This document shows, one piece after another, positions 22,762 through 32,953 of a stretch of DNA of 64,000 nt (its first letter is position 1; the number at the start of each line of letters is the position of its first letter). The DNA is taken from assembly GCA_029532415.1 (NCBI GenBank), contig JAQOTA010000050.1:3286001-3350000 (forward strand), written 5' to 3'. The position numbers were made by a program, and so were the translations under genes. This stretch comes from Marasmius tenuissimus (lineage: Eukaryota > Basidiomycota > Agaricomycetes > Agaricales > Marasmiaceae). The notes beneath the pieces were generated by a model that was not told where the DNA came from, made no database searches, and saw only the letters and a list, made by a program, of their open reading frames with translations.

Positions 22762-23266
22762 ATGTGCGTGACTCGGTCAAAGTTCAACGCGACTTCAAAG
22801 GCATCAAAGGATGACGCGGCTAGTGCCATAGAAGGCCAAAGCAACTTTGATGCCTGTGACACCGGAGACCTAGACTGGAACTCAAGATGGGCGACGAAGA
22901 GTCAACCGCGAACAGAGAGAGATGGCATTACTTACGCCGTACTGGCGTACCAAGATGGACTCCCCAATCCGCATGTTGTAAAAGTGGGACGAACATCTCG
23001 TCCCTTGAAGGTTCGAATGGCGGAGTTGAGACAGCGTTGTCCAGGTCATTTGCAACTGGTCGTAACTGCGTTTTTTGGTCCTCATCATATCAGAACAGGT
23101 GCGTCGTCGTTTCTGTGTCGAGCATTCGTTGAGCTAACTGCCTATAGAAACGATCGCCCACGAACGGCTTGAAGAGATTTGCTCGTCACGACCCGTAACA
23201 AAATGCAGCCGCTGTGGGTAGACTCACCATATTTTTGCGCATCTGATCGAAGATTCTATCGTCTAA
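22762..23266 (+). pseudogene. T5orf172/GIY-YIG-like gene with an in-frame TAG
   Basis: The ATG at 22762 opens a charged N-terminus, then ITYAVLAYQDGLPNPHVVKV, GRTS and VRMAELRQRCPGHLQLVVTA, the T5orf172 core. An intron (GTGCGT..TAG, about 23097-23144) joins HHIRT to ETIAHERLEEICSSRPVTKC and SRCG. The expected Cys/His ending C-x2-C-G-x-THHIF is then broken by TAG at 23219-23221, with THHIFAHLIEDSIV continuing in frame to TAA at 23264-23266. CAG or AAG to TAG would explain the stop. The truncated product would still have the core but lacks the final His residues. Same family as the gene at 12.3-12.9 kb. Confidence 0.55.
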
Positions 23267-25955
23267 AGGCCCCCGGTCGCACCAGGAGCTTTTCGTTTTC
23301 GACGACGTCGAAGATTTATTGTGGGATTCGGTAATCCCAACGTTGCATGCCGCAGCGCACGCCGCCATTGGATACGGTACACCCCATAGAGGCAGACAGG
23401 AATACAATTCGTCAGCAAATAAGAGGAAGACCTGGAGGAAAAGGGTTCAGCAGAACAAGAAACTCGAAGCCCGTCATCCTTCCATGCACCCTTACCTGCC
23501 TGGTACGGGGTGCCCCCTGTACTTTTTGTCGCCAACGAGAATCGAGGATCTGTAGGCGTCCGGGGTCATTTCTCTTTCTCTTTCTAGGAGAGACTGGGAT
23601 GATGCAACCCAACAGCTCTGAAGGCTCTAGGAAATTTCTTGAACATGCGATTCATGATCATGACCGCCACCGTATTAGTTGTACTATTAGCCATACCTTT
23701 CTCGTGCCCGGTTTCGTTTCATTACCCCTCCGTGTTATCGTATAACATCTGATAAAGAGGTATGTTCCAATAAATCTAAAGTAGGGAATCGTAGCAATCG
23801 CTTAAGGTGATATATGATGGGTGTTTGGCATATTCGACGTTCGACAAGTGAGAACACCCGCTGAAAGCGCGGTCATTCCACAAATTACGAGCCGGGAGCC
23901 TCATCCGATGCAAGGCGTGTCGCTCAGCGTCTGAATCTGTAACGGTATGCGTACAAGTTCAGTACAGACACAGGGAGTCAAGTTTTTAGCGCGTTGTAGT
24001 CTCTTGACATACCCCAATGATACGATCCGCGCTACACGGTTCCATACGTTTTTCATTGAATGGCGAGTAGTCGTGGGATTGTAGAGAGTACAGGAACTCA
24101 CCGGACTCCAAATGTCTTGACGTGTTATGTGTGGCCTAAAGTATCATATCCAGTTCGGAACAGGGACAGACGACCACCATCACCTAGAAGATCTGCGACC
24201 GTAGTTCACTTGTCCAAAGATGTAAATTGATGGAGTTGAACATAAATTCAAGAACAAGCCAGTCGTTGACGAGTCACAGATGACCATTCGCTGTCCTCAC
24301 GAGCATGCGTTGTGGATTTTCCCATCACAGTCCAACCGACCGGGAATCAACCTATGACCTGGGGCCTGGGAGGACTCGGCGGACAATTGGCCAATTGCGA
24401 CCGGACATGCGGATACATTACATCACGACAGCGCCACTTCAACGTCTTATGACTCGAGTCAGATTAACCAGAACTGCGGCAGGTGTGGACCAAGAAGTAA
24501 AGGAACGTCAAGCGATAACACCATTCTGCTGGCTCGACAGATATTCCAGCCAACCAAATCCGAAATCTTGCTATCCGAAATCTTGCTATCCGAAAAGGAA
24601 ATTAGGACCCAGCCAGATCATAAGTCGGACACGTTAGGTCGTGAAAATCTTTCAATGCGCAATATCTGCCATCGCCTGCATAAGTGTCAAACAACTTCAC
24701 GGTCATGTTAGAAGCATAACACAAAGTATAACAGAAATAATGGTATTGGTTCTAAAGCAACAACTTTTCAATGACAGAAAACGCACTCAGTTACGCTGTC
24801 GTGGGTACCCAGTACAAGCAAAGACCTGTACCGGGGCGAGAGCTCAATCTTGGTACCACAATAGTCCTGAAACGTTCAAACCAATGTTAAGCTCCGTTTC
24901 TAAGTGAAGTTCAAGACCTATGAATGACCTACCTGAAAGCTGGTAGGAAAGAACGATGCGCGTATGGACCCGGGACGACGGCATGGGCTGAAGCGCTGAC
25001 GGAGAATCATCAACCCTGAACGTAACACTGACTGACAAATACAATAATTTGATAAAGGCACGTGGCCATTCCCGACACCGGAACCTGCTCTCACGATCGA
25101 CGAGGACCCCTGAGAGTCCTGCCTCATCCTGGGTACCATGTCGGACATTTTTGGACCAAAATTTTCGAAACTCCCGGCAGTAAATCCGGACATTTTTGAC
25201 CCAAGACTCAGTACATCTTGGATAACCAGTGCGGACAAGACACTGCGTATCACAGAGGTCCCGGATACAAATCCGGACAAGCGTCAGTGGCGTAGTTGGT
25301 AGATTTGCCGCAGATTGACAACGACGTAGCTCAATCTATGTGTTCTGTCGTTCGGGTACCGGCCTTGCAATATTTTTAAGCTCACCTAGCTAGCTGAAAA
25401 CTGCTGCAAGACGCCTACAGCGGATCAACGGGCTTGAGCGGGCCCTTCCGAGTTTGTTTTTATTTATTATTTTTTCCATCAACGCGTCGTACATCGTTGC
25501 GTCTCTCTCGTGCTACAGTCCTCAATCGTCACCCTGATGTCTGGCTGGGACGGCCAAGTGCTCGACTTCGACGAGATCCAGAATTTTCGTGCAGAAGAGT
25601 GGATAAACAAAGGGGAAAAATGGCCCGAAAACCCCCCTAAAGGTTCAATAGCACATAGGTCATTTGCTACGAAGTACTGCGTGCGGCGTACCAGCAAAAT
25701 CGGTACTAAACCTATCTTCAGCTGTCCTTGAGTAATCATTGTCTATCTTAGATAAATAGAGAGTGCCCAGAGCTCTCCTGTATGTGCGAGAAGTGAGAAA
25801 ACCGAAGATGAACCGAAAAAAACGGTCCTGGGGACCTGGATACATGGGTCCGGACGAAACTCGAGAATTTTTTGGGATCCCGGGCAAGAATCCGGACATT
25901 TTTTCACGATTTTTCGGGGCCCCGTCCAGACAAATTTTGCCCAAATCCCGGGAGG
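23267..25955. other. Long gene-poor stretch with short repeats
   Basis: About 2.7 kb without a gene I can support on either strand. It contains a 15-base tandem word (TCCGAAATCTTGCTA, 2.5 copies at 24559-24595) and a word of the 14-kb minisatellite (GTACAAGCAAAGACCTGTAC, 24812-24831). It also has several copies of ATCCGGACATTTTT near 25140-25280 and 25888-25905. ORFs of 60-130 codons overlap on both strands without pattern. Confidence 0.5.
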
Positions 25956-27416
25956 TCAGTATCCAGGATCAACCGGGACTCTCAGCTCCGTCAGATTCGG
26001 TAAGAAAATCTGTTGTGATCCATCCGAACTCGCTTGGTTTAGGTGAATACGTGTGGAGAGGCGATCAGAAAGATTACGAGTCATGATTCTGTTGGTCGTG
26101 TCATACTTGTGCTCCCTCAGATCGAGATGCTTCAGGGCGGGAGTGAGACAAAGGAGCATTAAAACGTCGACGTGCGTGATACCGTAGATCGATTGAAGGG
26201 TCAGAGAGGTGAGGGAGCAGGAGGACCGACCAATAAATTGTGCTATATAGTCGATGCCCCCGATGGTGTATAGATCCGAATCTTGCGGGCTTTCATAGCT
26301 GACAATCTCCAACGATTCCAAACTGGGGATCGTTACATTCTCTATCAATGCGATTTCGGCACTGCCAAGTGTGGTGTACTCTGAGCCCTTCACTCCTCGT
26401 ATCGACATAGAAACCATGGTGTTTGATATGATTCTCTCGCCGATGTAAGCCTCGAACCCATCGGCGTCTGATACATTTGTGAACGTGAGGTGCTGCACAT
26501 TCGTGCAACGGGATACAATTGAGAATGCGGAGTTGGAATAACAGCAATCCAGGTGCAAAGACTGAAGCTGTTCCCAGGGTAGATGGAGCGTTCGTTCAGT
26601 GTCATCCACATCCAATTTGAGAGACGTAAGGGACGGTAGGTCATGAAATCGGTTCCAGATTATGGGATGATCGAAGCCCAACGGGGAGCGGAGACAAAGA
26701 GTAAGATGTTGGAGGTTAGGAAGGCTGAGGGGCCCTCGATTAGAGGGACCACTGAAGTGGGAATAGAAGACCTCATACTTATACCATCGGTACGAATTGG
26801 CCTTTAGAACGTCCATTACAGGTTGACAACCAAAAGGAGGATTGTTAGGAAGACTGGGTTGCTCGGGTTGCTTAAAAAACGACACCTTGATTTTGAGCGG
26901 AACTGATTTCGACCTTTCCATGAACAAGACTATCAGCTCCCTGGCCAACGCGGTCCCTGACCAGCGATGAATGTTTCCCCAACTTTGGAAGTCAATGCTG
27001 ACCGACGACCAGAGATCCGCCGATGATATGACAATGTCCCTCCAATAATTGGAGACGGAAGACAGAGTCAAGGCCACTGGCGGCTTCTTCTTGTCCCCGC
27101 AAATCTCGTTCTCCTCACAGCAGAACCGGAAGATCTCGAGCAGCGTATCGGCGGGTAGTTTGTAGACTGGTGCCAGGAAGGAACGGTATTCCTCCGTCGT
27201 CTTCTTCAATCCCGTCTGCTTCGACTCCAGCATCAATAACTTGGCTTTCAGTTTGTTGATCTCATTCTGGTTGCTCTCGATATCCTTCTCGGTGCCTCGA
27301 AGATATTCAAGGATGGCTTGTCTGGTATGCGCCGATACTGGACCGCGGCTTAATCCGCCACTTATTTTCGGAGGCAATGAGTGATTCGACATTCTGCCCA
27401 TCCTCCGCTTCAGCAT
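25956..27416 (-). CDS. F-box protein with N-terminal coiled coil and LRR-like body, intact
   Basis: One uninterrupted frame of 486 residues from ATG 27414-27416. Residues 30-75 form a coiled coil (EKDIESNQNEINKLKAKLLM). The F-box follows at about 80-125 (LAPVYKLPADTLLEIFRFCC, then SSVSNYWRDIVISSADLWSS), and the rest is irregular leucine-rich repeats (LSLPNLQHLTLCL, LPSLTSLKLDV, LQSLHLDCCYSN, TPALKHLDLREHKYD). This is the standard layout of the expanded agaric F-box family; the repeats would bind a substrate for SCF-type ubiquitination. It provides the intact reference for the two damaged F-box genes at 17-20 kb. Confidence 0.85.
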   Translation of the reverse strand: MLKRRMGRMSNHSLPPKISGGLSRGPVSAHTRQAILEYLRGTEKDIESNQNEINKLKAKLLMLESKQTGLKKTTEEYRSFLAPVYKLPADTLLEIFRFCCEENEICGDKKKPPVALTLSSVSNYWRDIVISSADLWSSVSIDFQSWGNIHRWSGTALARELIVLFMERSKSVPLKIKVSFFKQPEQPSLPNNPPFGCQPVMDVLKANSYRWYKYEVFYSHFSGPSNRGPLSLPNLQHLTLCLRSPLGFDHPIIWNRFHDLPSLTSLKLDVDDTERTLHLPWEQLQSLHLDCCYSNSAFSIVSRCTNVQHLTFTNVSDADGFEAYIGERIISNTMVSMSIRGVKGSEYTTLGSAEIALIENVTIPSLESLEIVSYESPQDSDLYTIGGIDYIAQFIGRSSCSLTSLTLQSIYGITHVDVLMLLCLTPALKHLDLREHKYDTTNRIMTRNLSDRLSTRIHLNQASSDGSQQIFLPNLTELRVPVDPGY

Positions 27417-27681
27417 GGTACAAGTCTCGCTTTTACTTCGAGCAACTCACCTTTGTCAAAAGTGAATGGAGGTCGACGCACAGGGAAGGGACTCAGAGCC
27501 TGGAGGTTTTGATACAAGGATCGACTTATTGAGAAAGTTTCAGTTGACAAGGGACGACATTGACGTCATGCAATGCCGCACGGACCATATACGCGACGCG
27601 TTCGCGCGTGATCGTTTGCATCGTAATGATCTAAGTCTGAATCAGATCTTGGACTGAGCCTCTTCTTACGATTCCTTGTTC

Positions 27682-28615
27682 ATGGCTCACCAACCCAAAC
27701 CTGCAAATCCTCTCTTTCTCAAGTAGGTCAAAGGTAGATAATCACCAACGAACCACACTCACAGAAGTATCTCACAACTCTCCACCTTTTCCCCATAGAA
27801 TTTCACGAAGAAAGACACTGGCGAACCCGCGGCGGTCCTCCTCGACCTACGGGGTACGAAGGCGCTGTCAACGCCCTGGAATATTGTACGACCAAGTATG
27901 AACATCCTCTTGAACTGCTCGTGCTGAGGGGTATTGGGCCCGTGTGTGTGGACCGGTATGGTGTTTGAACTTCGCTCGATTGCCTGCTCATCTTCCGAGT
28001 GGCAGGCTGACGGATAAGCTGGAGGAGTATTGCGAGAGAAGGGGGATGACAATGCCATCTGTACCTGTGAAGAAAGATCGACGACGAAGGGGTGACGGAG
28101 GAACTAATGGCGAGCTTCAATCTTTCACCCATGATCGATGCAAACAGCTAACTATATGCGCCACTTTTCCCTCTCTCTCTCACACACACACACGCACACA
28201 CATCGAATGACAGGTCTAAAGGGGTCTAAGCAAGCGTCAGTCGAGACTCGGAAGCAGGAAAGTCTCGAGCTCGATACCTCAGATGAAGATGAAGCCGAGT
28301 TCACGCCTGAATCGTCCGAATGCGAATCTCCTCAACCCAAGAGAAAATTGAGAAACAAGAGCACGAACGTGAAGAGGAAAGAAAAATCCCATACCAAGAC
28401 TCAAGGTTGGGTTTAAGCCACAAATTTTTATCTGGGGGGACATTGACCGATTGCAACACTTTGTAGTTCTGACCTCAGTCAAACGAAGGCGTTGTGACGA
28501 CTCAGACGACGATTACAAGGACGTGAATTCGGACTTGCCGCGACCCGTACGAATCCTTTCACCTGTCAAGACCCGTATGAAGAGCAAAGCTTCTGCATTG
28601 ACACGCTCGCTGTGA
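27682..28615 (+). CDS. MUS81-like helix-hairpin-helix protein lacking the nuclease domain
   Basis: Exons from ATG 27682 give PANPLF, then KYLTTLHLFPIEFHEER, GYEGAVNALEYC, HPLELLVLRGIGPVCVDRL, TDKLEEYCERRGMTMP, and an acidic/basic Ser-rich tail (LDTSDEDEAEFTPESSEC, KRKLRNKSTNVKRK, RILSPVKTRMKS) ending TGA 28613-28615. Order and spacing match the N-terminal HhH of the crossover endonuclease MUS81. The ERKxxxD nuclease core and C-terminal HhH are absent, so this is either a short paralogue or a remnant. Introns fit at 27956-28005, 28092-28213 and 28406-28466. The first join (exon 1 ends 27722, exon 2 starts 27765) is out of phase by one base. Confidence 0.6.
28165..28202. repeat. (CT)n/(CA)n microsatellite inside an intron
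   Basis: A run of CTCTCTCTCT followed by CACACACACACACGCACACA lies in the 122-nt intron of the MUS81-like gene, which explains why that intron is longer than its neighbours. Confidence 0.7.
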
Positions 28616-29085
28616 TGGGCGGTTGCGCCTGGACTGAATAATCTCCTTACGGTTCTGGATACTCCTACTCCCTCTGGATATGCTCTCTCCTTGCTCTTGC
28701 CGCCTCTGGACGCTATGTAATCGACCTATGCTCGTATACACCGCTCTTGCCCACGAATGTTGCTCCTTGCTCTCGATTATGTTTCAATCACTGTATAGTA
28801 CCCTGATATTATGACGCGCACTATCAGACCCGTTGATTCTCCAATACTGGACCGTCTCCCACTACGAACCCTCTGCTTCGACGCTGCACGAAGCGGACGG
28901 ATATGCAAAGTAGAATCTAGGTTTTGTTTCAGGGTAGTCGGGTTGACGGTAATGTTGGGTATGTCAAACGATAGAAACCAGGTTCCGTACGTAGCTCGTA
29001 GTCACGAATTGTGAATAGAAAGGCGATCATGATATATGGAAGGAAGGATGACATGGTTGCGAATAAAACAACGGATGAGCGACAT
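28616..29085. other. Intergenic region between convergent genes
   Basis: 3' sides of the MUS81-like gene and the phosphoesterase gene. Small ORFs only; nothing recognised. Confidence 0.4.
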
Positions 29086-30087
29086 CTAGATATCGACGAC
29101 TATCGCCCCCTTCAGCTCGTCATCCACCAGCCGATGACCACCAACGGCCGCAGCGTTCACAAGAATCATGGCTTCTGCGTTTGTATGACCGCCGAATAGC
29201 GAGGATAACCACGCGACTGCCGTCGACCATGTAAGCCGCACCAAGCCAATGATCCCAGCTCTCCCAGCGCAGATGTCCTCATAAGCCCTTTGCTTGCCAT
29301 CCCAGTGAACAGCCTCGACCCCTCTTCCGACATGGATATGCCCAAATACGTGTAGTCGCGGTCGAACGCGCCAGAGAGCCGTCAGAAGTGCGTAACAGCC
29401 TTGACCTATGCCAGTTCCCCAGTTCTTACCATCGAGATGGGCATATGGCGGACCGTGTGTTACGACAATGTCGACCACTGGTGGAATGGTATTCCAGGTT
29501 TTGGTCGACTCGTACGACGACGTAGGAGGTGAGGTTGCTCTATACCATGGTGCATGGACACGAGGGTATTGGAATTTGAATGAACCGTGTTTGGGGGTGT
29601 AAGGGCTTCCGTAGATGCGTACAATCCTCTCATTCTTCCTCTCCTTGCCATTCCCAGGGCTAATGGTGACTTGAACCTCCGAGTTTTCGAGATACGTCAA
29701 CTCCGGATACGTTCTCACCACGTAGTCCTTCATCACATCCTCGGCAAGACACGTATCATGATTCCCTGCGATGAAGATCTTGTGCGGGTGGGGTAGGTTG
29801 GAAAGCCAGGATAGGACATCATCGAGTTCCTTTCTAGATCCTGAGACGATGAGGTCTCCGGCGTGAATGAGAATGTCGCCTTGGGGTAATTGAGGTTGAG
29901 AGTTATGTGTGTTATGGGTGTCGGAGATGCACACTACACGGATGGATGACTCCTTAGAACTTGAAGATACGAGGGATGTCGATAGAACGGAAGTGGGGTG
30001 GTATATGAGACGAGCGAGGAATAGAACTGGAGATGATTGAAAGCGGTTCCAGGCGGATTCGGATTGGCGATTGAGAAGGACGTCCAT
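29086..30087 (-). CDS. Calcineurin-like metallophosphoesterase, MPPED/239AB type
   Basis: Single-exon gene of 333 residues with every metal-site motif in order: VCISDTHNTH (about residue 52), GDILIHAGDLIVSGS, IFIAGNHD, VVDIVVTHGPPYAHLD and HVFGHIHVGRG. The short spacing and the G-N-H-D...T-H-G-P-P arrangement match the MPPED1/MPPED2 branch of cyclic-nucleotide or phosphodiester hydrolases. The N-terminal 45 residues are less conserved and a hydrophobic patch near residue 290 (TAVAWLSSLFGG) may be a helix. Start at ATG 30085-30087. The substrate in fungi is unknown. The gene looks fully intact. Confidence 0.9.
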   Translation of the reverse strand: MDVLLNRQSESAWNRFQSSPVLFLARLIYHPTSVLSTSLVSSSSKESSIRVVCISDTHNTHNSQPQLPQGDILIHAGDLIVSGSRKELDDVLSWLSNLPHPHKIFIAGNHDTCLAEDVMKDYVVRTYPELTYLENSEVQVTISPGNGKERKNERIVRIYGSPYTPKHGSFKFQYPRVHAPWYRATSPPTSSYESTKTWNTIPPVVDIVVTHGPPYAHLDGKNWGTGIGQGCYALLTALWRVRPRLHVFGHIHVGRGVEAVHWDGKQRAYEDICAGRAGIIGLVRLTWSTAVAWLSSLFGGHTNAEAMILVNAAAVGGHRLVDDELKGAIVVDI

Positions 30088-30240
30088 TCAGAGGATAGCC
30101 TGACAATTTCCATGATCGGGAACGAGTAAATGTCAAACAAGGCGATGCATGAAGACGGCGGAAAGGCCTGTGTACCCAGACATCATGCATCATCTGTAAT
30201 TCAACCTGACCAAAAAAAAAACGCGGATTCGTAACAGTCA
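30088..30240. promoter_or_regulatory. Short upstream region of the phosphoesterase gene
   Basis: The 150 bases between the phosphoesterase start and the tRNA-like relic presumably hold its promoter. A run of nine A is present at 30210-30220. No specific motif is claimed. Confidence 0.25.
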
Positions 30241-30326
30241 TTGGCCAACGTGGGGATCGAACCCAAGACCTTCGCGTTAATACGATTATTAGCACGACAC
30301 TCTAAGATTATAGCATTAGGGCAACG
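30241..30326 (-). pseudogene. tRNA-Ile(AAU)-like relic
   Basis: On the minus strand the 3' half reads GAAGGTCTTGGGTTCGATCC CCAC then GTTGGCCA, a good T-arm (one mismatch) and a CCA-like end. The anticodon arm TCGTG-CTAATAA..CGCGA with anticodon AAT (30288-30290) matches fungal tRNA-Ile, but an extra 9 bases sit just 3' of the anticodon, where a tRNA intron would be. A CTAA/TTAG D-stem is readable. The 5' acceptor strand does not pair with the 3' one, so a working tRNA is unlikely. Confidence 0.5.
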
Positions 30327-30935
30327 CCTGGGAGCGCTGGCAGAGGGCTTCAGAGGGTTCCACGCGTCGATCAGATATACGGCTGGTACGTCGGGGCCAG
30401 GTAGGCAGTTTCAATAACCCTACGGATAGGATTGTCAGGAAGTTTGTTTAACATATTTGTAGACAACGACGGACGCGTTACACGATGGGTTCGTCGCGCC
30501 TTGAGACCCTGAGGTTGCTGGTTGCTCAAGTTGTGTTGCAGGCCAAGACGCCCGCTGCCCGTAGGGCATTTCTTGGAGTCTGCTGGCCCTTGAGGACGAT
30601 TTTGCGAGAGTAGTACTACTTGCTATACTTCTTTCCCGGGCTGCGAACGCACTGGCTAACAGAATGGGATATCTTGCGGCCGTCGTTGCTGTTGCCCATG
30701 GTGGGGGCAGATGAAGAAGTCGCCCATGACGGCACAGGGCATTTACTGACTATCAGGCCACGAGGGGCGGACCCACTTAGGCCTATTTCTCACAGGGGTA
30801 AAATCGGCCCAACGAGGCCTGGTTTCATTACTAATCTAGCTGCCTAAGGTGCTGAAAGGCGTCACGGAACTTCACTGTCTCAATGTCAACACCGTTCAAA
30901 GCATTGCCCTTTTCGTGATTGACAAAAGTTTACGT
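30327..30935. other. Intergenic region, no gene seen
   Basis: About 600 bases. The word CTGGCAGAGGGCTTCAG (30337-30353) is shared with the left arm of the hAT-like MITE at 11.4 kb and may be a relic of a related element. No supported ORF. Confidence 0.4.
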
Positions 30936-32451
30936 TTACTGGATGAATTCTACCCACTTGTTCGAGGTTATATGTGTTAACCGACGCCATGCAAGCTCGA
31001 ACTGACCCCCCGAGTGGCTGAACTTCACCGAAACCATTTCCGGAGGCATTACTACAAGCCATGTGTCGAACGTTCGATAAGCCAACGACCGACCCACGTC
31101 TTCCCAAAACACGACATGGAGATCTGAGATGATCGACAATGCGATACGGACGCCGGTAATGGAGTTTTGGTCGCACAATCCGGTCTACAGAAAGGTGATG
31201 AATACAGTAGAATAAAGTCAATTGCTAACTTCTCACCAGATCACCGGCCAACAGTTTGACGCAAAGACAGGTGAGTGCAGGACAAGCACACATGATAAGC
31301 GCCATGTCCCGCTCGTGTTGAAGAGTCGCGACCAGGTTTAGTAAGTGTCGGAACTGGGCCGGAGTCACAACATTGAAAACGGGTAGAACATCGACCTCCG
31401 AGAATTCAATGCTACTCCAATATTGTTCCCGACTAAGTTGAATATTGTCGAAATCGCGTCTGGAACCACGATAATGGTTGAGTACGTGGAATTCACTCCA
31501 ATTGAACTCTCTTCCTGCAAGGGATTGCGACGACGACGGCATCACCAGGAATCGCATGCTCTGACTGGCCCCACGCAGATATTCACCTATTGCCGATAAG
31601 GCATACGTCTCTTCCCGGTACACTCCACAGGACGAACGCAGTAGCATGAAGGTGTCCAACAAACGAATATCTCGCAGTAGAATCGGAGTTCTGCTCCCAT
31701 TCCAAGACAACCAACTTAGTCGACAACGATTTGCGACTCGTCGGGTTCTCCACATGTCGTAGAAGGCGTTCCAGGATGTGACGTCGAACTCTAACTGCCG
31801 GAGTCCCGAAAGGTTGGCCAACAACATCACTGCTTCCCATTGAATGGGACTGAGTACGGCTACGTGCATTCCAAGCAGCGTAAGATGGGATAGTGATTGA
31901 GGTAGTGCGGTGGGTATCACTACCCGACGACCTAAACGCCCCGGTGTGTATTCCAGGCATCCCGCGTCTATCTCCAGAGACTGTAACTGACGGATTGATG
32001 TAAGGATGTCCAGCAGTTCCACCACTGGAAACGGAACGACTCTGATCGTAATCTTCGTCAAACATGGGAAGTGCTGTAGCATGTCGAATATGGCTGGAAC
32101 GTCGCGACAGAGCTCTTTATCTTTGTAGATAGCTCCCGTTCTGTGATGGTTCCTATTGCGAACGAATTTTCCTATCGTTACGCTCCTGGGTGTTCCTAGC
32201 ATCCGTTTCCGACCGACCGCCAAAATCTTCCACTCGTCGGGGTGGTGTTGATGAGAACTCGTATCTACGACATCGGTCCAAAATTCGGACGCCGCATTGA
32301 ATGCCGCATGATCTCGCAGTACGATGTCCTGATACGCCCAAGTGAAGGAGGACGCATACCAGCATCTTGAAAGTTGAAGTATGACGTGCTGACTCTCGGA
32401 CGGCACCATAGACGCAATGTGATCTAACGTTTCTGTCGGTAGCTTGTCCAT
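30936..32451 (-). CDS. F-box-like/LRR-like protein
   Basis: From ATG 32449-32451 the first exon opens with an F-box-like motif (MDKLPTETLDHIASMVPSES, then SRCWYASSFTWAYQDIVLRD) and continues as leucine-rich sequence (LQHFPCLTKITIRVVPF, IRQLQSLEIDAGC, LPQSLSHLTLLGMHV, LSGLRQLEFDVTSWN). An intron at 31185-31236 (GTGAGA..TAG) removes the early stop and adds NSITGVRIALSIISDLHVVF through WVEFIQ, stopping at 30936. About 490 residues, similar in size to the intact F-box protein at 26-27 kb but with a weaker F-box. Probably an SCF substrate adaptor of an expanded family. No lesion seen. Confidence 0.65.
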
Positions 32452-32953
32452 AATCTGCAAGCCGTATTAGCTCCTGTCGGGAGGACAATTTATCGACGTT
32501 GGGACTCACGATCAACCTGACGGGACAGAAAGGAATACCTTCGATGAGCCAAACGACGAGAGACACACTGGCTGTTATAACGCGATACGAATACCCAAAA
32601 CAGGACATCCTCACAGTCTCGCAGAAGCTCCGTAGTACACTGTAAACTTGTGGTCCCAATGGAAACCCAACGCAGTCGAAAAGTAACCTGTGACAAGCTC
32701 CATGAAATGAGAGTTCTCATTCTCAAGAGGTTTCTCGTATTCAAGAACCCGTCTGACGACCGCGTCCGGTTCCTTGTTTTCCTACACACCTACGACAGGT
32801 ATCATGGGAGCTCTGTCGCTCCCATGGGCCATGCAGTCCATTTCCGGTGAAATAGTAGTTCTATCGAGGTTCTTAGAACCCAAATTCATTCTTGCTACTC
32901 ATGAATCCATTGAGACATAAAATTTCCTAATCCACGGTGTGTGGGACTACATC
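32452..32953. other. Intergenic region, no gene seen
   Basis: Promoter side of the F-box-like gene and 3' side of the next minus-strand gene. Open frames are short and unsupported. Confidence 0.4.

Noticed and set aside
24559..24595. Short tandem repeat considered as a CRISPR-like array
   Set aside because: It has 2.5 copies of 15 bases with no spacers, and the host is a eukaryote.
25268..25345. Possible tRNA-like segment (GGCGTAGTTGGTAGA, then GTCGTTCGGG)
   Set aside because: It resembles an A box, but there is no proper B box (GGTTCGAxxCC) and no cloverleaf can be drawn.
27466..27657. 63-codon plus-strand ORF before the MUS81-like gene
   Set aside because: It lies in the promoter interval between divergent genes, has no family resemblance and no splice link to the downstream exons.
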